Assembly: GCA_015143295.1 (NCBI GenBank)
Contig: CM026557.1
Span: 28,057,760-28,121,759, forward strand
Source of the DNA: Tetracentron sinense
Taxonomy: Eukaryota > Streptophyta > Magnoliopsida > Trochodendrales > Trochodendraceae
Direction: 5' to 3'
Length of the DNA stretch: 64,000 nt
Numbering within the stretch: the stretch's first letter is position 1; each line of letters begins with the position of its first letter. The position numbers and the translations under genes were made by a program. The notes beneath the pieces are model-generated. The model was given only the letters and a program-made list of their open reading frames with translations. It was not told the DNA's origin and searched no databases. Shown piece after piece: positions 56,896-64,000 of this stretch.

Positions 56896-59082
56896 TGTTG
56901 GACATATATGCCCTCGAAAGCCAATAAGAAACTTTTCTATGTTGATTAGACAAGCATCATATTCACACAACCAACTATAAAGGGTATTTATATTAATTAC
57001 TGTCTCATATGATGATGACATAAAGTTCCATAGGTAACATTGTAGGAAAATCATGCAAAGGTTGCGAGGAGATATGATTTTTCGGTTCCTTGTAAACCTA
57101 ATATTGTTCGAAGCCTCTAGAGTACTGGTTGGGTGCCGTACTTCATCATGGCTTGCACATGTGTAGTTCTATGAGATAGTGTGATGAATCTCATTCACAG
57201 AGAGTGGTGACTCTTGACTAACATGTGAGTATATGTAGCAAGTACATAATACTGAACGGGGTCACTAGTGGATACCCTATGGAATACACTGTCAGATTGT
57301 ATTAGGGTTATCCATTTGACAAATTGTCTTTAGACCTGAGAGGTTAACATTTTCTCAGACATTTGTCTATATGGCTTTGATGTGCCAATCGGCAATGTCC
57401 AATACACAGGACTAACTCCGGGTACGTTGGGTCATGTACACTATGTTTGGAGAAGTGTGTAAACACTCAATAAGGAATCCACAACTCCTTAATTGGAGAT
57501 AATGATATCAAGGTGATACTTGTTGAAGTGAACTGTTAAATCCAGTACTGGTGCTTTTCGGTAAAATGGTCTTTATCGAAGTTAATATTTTTAATATGGA
57601 AAAGTATATATAAATATATATGTCAGTTCTTTTCTAATGTTTTCTTCAAAAGTGTTTTGGAGGTTTAGTTCAATGAAAAGTAATCATGAGAAAGAGTTCT
57701 ATTCATAAGCTAGGGACTAAGACAGTGGAATTGTTCCAATCCCGGAAGCTTACATGTGATATCGGAATGTGGAAGGATTTATTTGTAAATATATTGTGAG
57801 ATGATACTTACAAGCAATTCTCTAATTTCTGGAGGTTAATCACATTGTGTTAATGGACATTAATTGTGATTGGTGGAAGTCCAGGGACTTAGATAACATT
57901 CTATGATCCTAATGGAGTTTTAGGAAAGGTGTTTCCTAGTAACAATGCTTCAACCAAAAAGGTGAAGTACTTGGTCCCACAACCGGAAATAGGAGATCCC
58001 TTTAGATCCCACACACAAGGACCTTCTTAAAGTATTTAATTTAATTTATAATTAAATTAATTAATTTCTCTAAGTAATCACTATATGGTATAGTGAAGCT
58101 CTAAAAGGTGGAATCACATTAGATGTGAAAAACCAAATGGGTAGGACCCATTGGAAATTATTATAAAAGAATAATTCAAGTGACCAAAAGGGTTTTGGAA
58201 ACCCTTTAGGCATGTAGGGTGGGACCCACCTAGGGTGGGACGCCCACTTTATGGAGGAAGTTTTATTTTAATTAGTTTCTAATTAATTAACACCTTATTG
58301 GATAAGGTTAGTTAGTTAGTTAGTTAATTAGTTACTAATTAAAGATTCCCTAATTGTTAGGGATTCCATTAGTTAGTTACTAATTCAAGATTCCTTATTG
58401 GATAAGGATAAGATTAGTTACTAATGGATAAGGTTGGTTTCTTTTAAGATTAATCCTAATTGGATTAGGAGAATAATCAATAAAGGAAACTATTGAGGAA
58501 TCCTAATTGGATTAGGATAAGGTTAATGAATTATAATTGGATTACAATTCAAGCAACCAAGAGGGAACTTATATAAAGGATTGGATGCCCAGCCCTTTAA
58601 TATACATAATTCTCCAGAATTTTTTCTTCTCTTCCTCTCCTAAAAAAAAACCTCACACCCTCCCCTCTCTCTCCTTGAGGTGTATGGTCACACCCATCTC
58701 TCTCTTCTTTTTGTCTTCTTGATTGGATCTTGAGGAAAAGCAAGAATTCATCTTGTTCATCAAGAAAGGTTCTTGATTAATAAAGATTGGATCTTTATTC
58801 AAGATTCCTAGAGCTGGAAATTTGGAAGGGCAATTAGCTTCCATTAGAGAAAGCTTTAAAGGAAAAAGAAGGTTCGTGTGAATCGACAGGAGACTTGACA
58901 CTTGTGAAGTTTTGCGAGTACTATTCTAACGTGGATTTGACTTAACAATTTCAAAGTCGCAAAGGTGAATGTTATTCTAACCTTCATTGAATAAAATCAA
59001 TTAGAATCTTAGTCAGATCTTGGGATTCGATGTATGCCCCCCAAGAACTGTGTTTCTAAAATTAAAAAGTGGCATACTTTCA
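56896..59082 (+). repeat. 3' LTR of Cop2 (2187 bp)
   Basis: Nearly identical to the 5' LTR. It is preceded by the polypurine tract and followed by TSD GTTGA. Confidence 0.93.
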
Positions 59083-59263
59083 GTTGAATCGTCAAAATCG
59101 GACGAACGAGTCAAAAGATATGGCCAAAACAGTCTGTACCTGTAGGAAATCGTAGCACAGACAACGTATACTGTGTGCATCCGTTGTACAACTCACCACG
59201 GGCACGTTGTGCAGCTCACCACGGGCACGTTGTACAGCTCACCACGGGTACGTTGTACAACTC

Positions 59264-60069
59264 ACCACGAGTTGGCACTATTCATGGCACCACGAGTTGC
59301 ACTATTCATGGCACCACGAGTTGCACTATACATGGCACCACGAGTTGGCACTATTCATGGCACCACGAGTTGCACTATTCATGGCACCACGAGTGGCACT
59401 ATACATGGCACCACGAGTTGGCACTATTCATGGCACCACGAGTTGGCACTATTCATGGCACCACGAGTTGCACTATTCACAGCACCACGAGTTGGCACTA
59501 TTCATGGCACCACGAGTGGCACTATTCATGGCACCATGAGTTGGCACTATTCATGGCACCACGAGTTGCACTATTCATGGCACCACGAGTTGCACTATTC
59601 ACAGCACTACGAGTTGGCACTATTCATGGCACCACGGGTGGCACTATTCATGGCACCACGAGTTGCACTATTCATGGCACCACGAGTGGCACTATACATG
59701 GCACCACGAGTTGGCACTATTCATGGCACCACGAGTTGGCACTATTCACAGCACCACGAGTTGCACTATTCACAGCACCACGAGTTGGCACTATTCATGG
59801 CACCACGAGTGGCACTATTCATGGCACCACGAGTTGGCACTATTCATGGCACCACGAGTTGCACTATTCACAGCACCACGAGTTGGCACTATTCATGGCA
59901 CCACGATTGGCACTATTCATGGCACCACGAGTGGCACTATTCATGGCCCCACGAGTTGCACTATTCATGGCACCACGAGTTGGCACTATTCATGGCAACA
60001 CGAGTTGCACTATTCATGGCACCACGAGTTGCACTATTCACGGCACCACGAGTTGGCACTATTCACAGC
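59264..60069 (+). repeat. 24/25-bp tandem array in TekC middle LTR (about 33 units)
   Basis: Same unit as at 41662-42153, with about 13 more copies. Frames stay open over 179-331 codons in all three forward phases; I do not regard them as coding. Confidence 0.9.
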
Positions 60070-61485
60070 ACAATGTGTTCAGCACTATTCACGGTCCTCG
60101 CGTCATTGCAGAAATCCCAGTAAGGGTATTACGGTCTTTTGGTCAGTTCACTCTTACCTTAAGAGTTTAACCCGAGCCTTTAGGGCTTCATTCGACACTT
60201 AGAGAGTTTGAGAGAATAGGAGAAAGGGGAGAAGGCGATTCCAACCTAGGGTTTCCATTTTGGAGAGAAATCAAAGGGTTTTGAAACCCTAGATCAACCT
60301 CCAGCCCATTTTTCTTCAAGATCAAGGCACAAACTCGTGAGGAGCATCTCCTCAAACTAGGGCAGCAGCTACACAGTCGTTTTGGAAAGGGGTTTCTTCC
60401 TCATTTCTTCATAGTCGGTACCTTTTGCTACCCTCCTAGTTATAGTTCCTCTTTCCCCTTCTTTTCTCTTCATTTTCTTTCATTTACACATGTGCTATGA
60501 GATGGATGAATGGTAAATGGTGAATGGTGAATGGTGAATGGAGATGGGATGGGCGATTGGATGTCAATGGTTGTGTGTGATGAACAAATGGGGAAGGGCA
60601 TTGTTCCAATAATGAACGTACATGTATGATTTGAGTAAAACCCATCTAGAAAAGCATGTTGTAGGGTAAATCCATAATGAACACACCATGTTTGATGAAA
60701 TGCCAAGGTGAACACAGTGAGCTGAAAATCTGGAAATGCATGCCTAATAAATTATGAATATTGCTAGGGACTATGATAGTATGTTTTCCTGCTTTCCCAT
60801 AATGCTATGAATATTACATTACTCAATCTTTGATGCTATATGTGTTGTGAAATTACCCAATTGTCATCTTTAAATTTGAATGTAAGTATGTACACGGTTT
60901 CCACGAGCACGGCATGCATGGCATGATTTATCGAGGTTTTCAAGAACATGGTTAGAGGTGGGACATATCCTACGATATGTTTTACCTCGCTTTTCACAAG
61001 AAGACAAGAACCAACATTCCACGAGGGGTCTCCCCTCACTCACAAATGCATATCATGAAGAAGGGTCTCCCTTCCCTCGCAAGTACATACATATCATAAA
61101 GAAGGGTCTCCCTTCCCTCGCAAGTGCATTGCATAAAGAAGGGTCTCCCTTCCCTCTCAAGGCATCTCACAAGTACATCTCACAAGAGAATCTCACAAGT
61201 TACATGATCACAAGCAAGCACGCATGACATGCATGACATGACACGACATACAAGAGTCAAGCAAGATAGACAAGACAAGATTTCAAGTACGAAAAGAGAT
61301 TTCAAGTCAAGTCAAGTGCACGATGTTTTCAAGAGGATTTATCGGCTTTCTACGAATTTCAAGCTTAATTATAAACTGCTTTATTTCCTTGTATGATATG
61401 AATTTTTTCCATTTGACATATAAATTGCTCCTGATCATGTGTTGCCATTTCTATGCTATAATTGTTGGTTAGTTTTTAGTACCCG

Positions 61486-61504
61486 CTGAGTATTCCATGC
61501 TCAG
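61486..61504 (+). promoter_or_regulatory. conserved LTR palindrome (TekC middle LTR)
   Basis: CTGAGTATTCCATGCTCAG, as in LTR1. Confidence 0.7.
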
Positions 61505-61515
61505 CCGTACTTCTT

Positions 61516-61635
61516 ATGTCGGCAGGTTCTGAGGGAGCTGCTGCTCCATTTGATGTTTGTGCTCCTGGTCCATGGGTGGAAGAGGAGTACGTCGAGGAGC
61601 CTTTGGAGGAACCTCACGTAGAGGGTTATCAGTAG
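61516..61635 (+). CDS. LTR microORF, TekC middle LTR copy (39 aa)
   Basis: Same frame and length as 43599-43718. It differs by one Ser-to-Gly near the C-terminus and a silent CAA/CAG change before the stop. Start, PFD and PWVEEEY core are intact. Confidence 0.62.
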   Translation: MSAGSEGAAAPFDVCAPGPWVEEEYVEEPLEEPHVEGYQ

Positions 61636-62283
61636 GTGGTGATTAGATTCTGAGTGGATTAGCTGTGGGTGAGATGAGAGTTAGATTTATGTATTTTGGC
61701 GGGCATGTCCGCACTTTCGTATGGATTGCTTTTTGTATAAACTTGGATTTGTGTATGTATATACATAGAGGTTTGGTAGTCGTCCGCTGTGCTCTGTTAG
61801 AGTATGTTTCCACTGTTTATATCCTCTATTGTACATGCTCTGTGGGTTTTGCAGGTTAGTTGTCAAGCAAGTCATGATTAGTCGTCCAAAGTTCACTCTA
61901 ACTCCTAGGGTGGGTTTTGGGTCGCGACAGAAGTGGTATCAGAGCTTAGGCTTTAGGTCTCTAGGGTCACTTAGAATCTTATACCACGGCTTGACAAGAG
62001 CATATGTCAGGAAACAAGTTAGGAAGAAAGTAAGTCGGAAGAGAGTCTTGATCCAAGTGTAAGACTAAACTGTAGTCTTAGTCAAAATGGTTGTTTCAAC
62101 CAAGTACGAGCCTTAGGAACGCTAGAACACCAAAGTATAATATTATAAATACTCTGATGACTTAATGCGATGTATATTAGTATTATACAACTAATACAAA
62201 TTGGATTATTGTGAAATGGCATTGAAGTAAACTGTGGTTTCAAGTTAGACTCATGTGGTATTATTATTCTCAGGACTTGAGTC

Positions 62284-63630
62284 ATGAGACGGAACACACG
62301 GGGTCGTGGACCACATACCAGAGCTTCCTCTTCTTCACGGGATGAGGATGAGCAGCCGGACCTCTCTCAAGTCTTAGGCTCTATTGCTGAGACACTCGCC
62401 ATACTGGCGGCTCGGCAGGCTATACCATCATCGGTGGCACCTACTCCACCGCCCGCAGCTCCAGTACATCGTACCGCTGGAGTTGAGGCATTCAGGAGAT
62501 TGAGGCCTCCACCATTCCATGGGAGTGTGGACCCTCTTGCTGCGGAGGCATGGATCCTCCAGATGGAGAAGATCCTTACGGTCCTCTCACCTACAGAGGA
62601 GGAGAGGGTAGCATGGGCAGCTTTCATGCTAGAAGGCGAAGCCCACCATTGGTGGTTGTCCGCACTGAGGACGAGAGATTTGACCATGCAGGGTCTACCT
62701 TGGACTTGGGAGGAGTTCAAGGATACTTTTTACAAAAAGTATTTTCCGATTGGAGCACGGGAAAAGAAAGAGAGAGAATTCATCAACCTTGAGCAAGGTT
62801 TGATGTCGGTGGCACAATACGAGGCCAAGTTCTCGGAGTTGTCGAGATTTGCCCCTCATATGGTTGCTACTGAGGCAATGAAGGCGAGGAGATTTGAGCA
62901 AGGGCACAAGGATGTGATTATGGAGAAGGTGTCCGTTTTCAAGCATACTACCTACCCTGAGGTAGTAGACAAGGCCTTATTGGTCGAGGCCAATTCGGAG
63001 ACAGTGTCCAAGAAGAGGGAGTTGGCGAGAGGCCAAGCTAGTAGTTCAGCACCTCCAGAGAGGCGGACTCGTTATCAGTATGCGTGGCCAGCACCATCGA
63101 TGAGGCCTTCTTATGCGCCTCCAGCTCCACGGCAGTATGTGCCTCAGGCACCGAGACCGCAGGCTCTTCCAGCCCCACGACCTGTTGCACCTCAGACGAT
63201 GAGGTATGCTCCACTTCCGGCCCCTCCGACTTATGCACACGAGGTCTGCACTTCATGCGGACGAAGGCACCCGGCAGGGGATTGCCGAAGGGCATCGGGT
63301 GGATGTTTTCATTGTGGTCGCCAGGGCCATATGATCAGGGATTGCCCCAGTCGGCATTTACCAGGTCAGTCTCAGGGGATTAGTCCACCAGCACGCCCAG
63401 CAGGATCATATCAGGCGTCATCTCAGACTACCCGGTCTACACCTCAGTCTCGTCAGGCAAACCAGGGGCGTGTATTTGCTTTGACAGAGGGTGATGCACT
63501 TGCATCTGATGATGTGGTGCAAGGTACGCGTTTGGAATTATTTTCGTTATTCGTGATTGATATGTTCTGTTTTATTCCTTGTGTACATACTTGGTATGAT
63601 ATATATATACCTATGTGTATACTCTGTTGA
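62284..63630 (+). CDS. gag: TekC copy 2 gag (448 aa unspliced; 413 codons before the intron)
   Basis: Same as copy 1, with three amino-acid changes that I noticed (Ala-Val near residue 51, Ala-Val in APHM, Arg-Lys in VFxHTT). Both zinc knuckles are intact. The unspliced tail differs from copy 1 because the AT run in the intron is 2 nt shorter, giving 448 instead of 457 residues. Confidence 0.9.
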   Translation: MRRNTRGRGPHTRASSSSRDEDEQPDLSQVLGSIAETLAILAARQAIPSSVAPTPPPAAPVHRTAGVEAFRRLRPPPFHGSVDPLAAEAWILQMEKILTVLSPTEEERVAWAAFMLEGEAHHWWLSALRTRDLTMQGLPWTWEEFKDTFYKKYFPIGAREKKEREFINLEQGLMSVAQYEAKFSELSRFAPHMVATEAMKARRFEQGHKDVIMEKVSVFKHTTYPEVVDKALLVEANSETVSKKRELARGQASSSAPPERRTRYQYAWPAPSMRPSYAPPAPRQYVPQAPRPQALPAPRPVAPQTMRYAPLPAPPTYAHEVCTSCGRRHPAGDCRRASGGCFHCGRQGHMIRDCPSRHLPGQSQGISPPARPAGSYQASSQTTRSTPQSRQANQGRVFALTEGDALASDDVVQGTRLELFSLFVIDMFCFIPCVHTWYDIYIPMCILC

Positions 63631-63663
63631 TGCATGGATTAACTCCGCTAGTTAAAATTTCAG
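63524..63663 (+). other. putative gag-pro intron, copy 2 (140 nt)
   Basis: Same donor (CAAG/GTACGC) and acceptor (TTTCAG/GAACC) as copy 1. Splicing restores the same gag-protease junction despite the 2-nt length difference. Confidence 0.7.
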
Positions 63664-64000
63664 GAACCCTACTAGTCAATGAGTATTTGGCTCGAGTATT
63701 GATTGATACCGGGTCTACTCATTCGTTTGTCTCGCCGAGTTTTTCAGAAGGTTTTTCTGCAGGGCCAAGTCAGCTAGAACCGGAGTTAGCCATTTCGACT
63801 CCTCTCGGCAAAACAGTATTGGCAGATAAAGTGTATAGAAATAGTGTGGTCCAAGTTGGAAGCCACGAATTGGCGGTTGATCTCATCGTCCTTGGATTCC
63901 AAGACTTTGATGTTATATTGGGAATGGATTGGTTAGCAACACATCATGGGCATGTAGCTTGCTTTGAGAAAATGGTACTCTTCAATCCAGTAGAAGGAAA
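63664..64000 (+). CDS. pol: TekC copy 2 protease (start of pol, truncated by window end)
   Basis: The frame continues from gag after splicing: [13 protein letters not shown] with the DTGS active site, then [10 protein letters not shown], typical of gypsy proteases. It is open to the last base. The remainder of pol is outside the window. Confidence 0.88.

Larger units (their letters stand above)
49328..59082 (+). mobile_element. Ty1/copia element Cop2, complete but non-autonomous (9.76 kb)
   Basis: LTRs 49328-51513 and 56896-59082, TSD GTTGA on both sides (49323-49327 and 59083-59087). By eye the LTRs differ at about 15 positions in 2.19 kb, so insertion was recent. The internal region (5.4 kb) is about 3.4 kb of leader and about 2 kb of decayed coding remnant, collinear with Cop1. 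A dead internal region between nearly identical LTRs points to movement by another element's enzymes. Confidence 0.93.
41335..61929 (+). mobile_element. TekC copy 1: nearly intact Tekay-like chromovirus, with Cop2 in its second LTR
   Basis: LTR1 is 41335-44012, the internal region 44013-49176, and the second LTR 49177-49327 plus 59088-61929. It encodes Gag, protease, RT, RNase H, integrase and a chromodomain-like tail. The only coding defect I see is a TAG at 47833. The primer site reads TTGTATCAGAGC (one mismatch). The second LTR is followed directly by a second internal region, so it is shared by two tandem elements. Candidate left TSD GTCCG (41330-41334) cannot be confirmed within the window. 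Confidence 0.9.
59083..61929 (+). repeat. TekC middle LTR, remainder
   Basis: It continues the U3 block (TCGTCAAAATCGGACG..) through array, palindrome and microORF to GGGTCGCGACA. With the first part, the LTR is about 2993 bp, 315 bp longer than LTR1, explained by the larger array. Outside the array about 20-25 differences from LTR1 are visible. Confidence 0.92.
61930..64000 (+). mobile_element. TekC copy 2: internal region, runs off the window
   Basis: It begins directly after the shared middle LTR with spacer GAAG and an intact primer site TGGTATCAGAGC (61934-61945), then leader, gag, intron and protease. It is nearly identical to copy 1. Pol and a third LTR are expected beyond 64000. Confidence 0.9.

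Noticed and set aside
59175-60170. Overlapping long ORFs (up to 331 codons) in the TekC array, also 41573-42253
   Set aside because: Three forward frames are open at once because the 24/25-bp unit lacks stops. Peptides are pure array translation, and frames rotate between units.

Overview
This window is flowering-plant nuclear DNA built almost entirely from nested LTR retrotransposons. I see no host protein-coding gene, tRNA, rRNA, CRISPR array or bacterial feature. The evidence is repeated long LTRs, initiator-Met primer sites (TGGTATCAGAGC), 5-bp target-site duplications (TSDs), polypurine tracts, and Ty1/copia and Ty3/gypsy protein domains. The species cannot be told from the sequence; a large, repeat-rich genome is likely. 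Names used below are mine. Clade labels (Tekay, Angela, Tat/Ogre) are judged from protein motifs and LTR ends, not from a tree.

Layout. 1-5008: a broken copia element on the minus strand (CopM). 5009-6073: a Tat/Ogre-like gypsy gag-protease fragment (TatF). From 6074: copia element Cop0 (LTR 6074-8156, leader, broken gag), interrupted by solo gypsy LTR S1 (10430-15692), which itself holds solo LTR S2 (13403-15651). 15732-16132: unidentified CCCTA-rich segment X. From 16133: gypsy element TekA, with LTRs at 16133-19218 and 36788-39629 (cut). It carries a gag but no pol. TekA is interrupted by copia Cop1 (19616-34807, TSD CAAAA), which contains two minus-strand solo gypsy LTRs, S3 (22839-26373, TSD TTACA) and S4 (27793-29631, TSD GGTGA). 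The TekA 3' LTR is cut at 39630 by another gypsy LTR, TekB. TekB is cut at 41335 by the nearly intact chromovirus TekC. TekC is arranged LTR - internal - LTR - internal, a tandem running off the window end. Its middle LTR is interrupted by copia Cop2 (49328-59082, TSD GTTGA). Everything from X or TekA onward should close again, in reverse order, beyond base 64000.

How the parts work. TekC encodes Gag (two zinc knuckles), protease, reverse transcriptase, RNase H, integrase and a chromodomain-like tail. A 140-142 nt segment between gag and protease has intron borders and joins the two reading frames exactly, so splicing could set the Gag to Gag-Pol ratio. TekA keeps gag only, and Cop1 and Cop2 keep only decayed coding DNA between good LTRs. 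These look like non-autonomous families moved by relatives.

Most unusual observation. The gypsy LTRs, although strongly diverged, share a layout: a variable cluster of short palindromes, a TATA box, a GT splice-donor-like site, a variable tandem-repeat array, the palindrome CTGAGTATTCCATGCTCAG, then a 39-47 codon ORF opening MSAG and containing PFD and PWVEEEY. Across families this ORF changes mostly at synonymous third positions. It is followed by a small hairpin whose stem changes in a compensating way while its loop stays GYATRT. I know of no description of this LTR-encoded microprotein and its flanking RNA elements.
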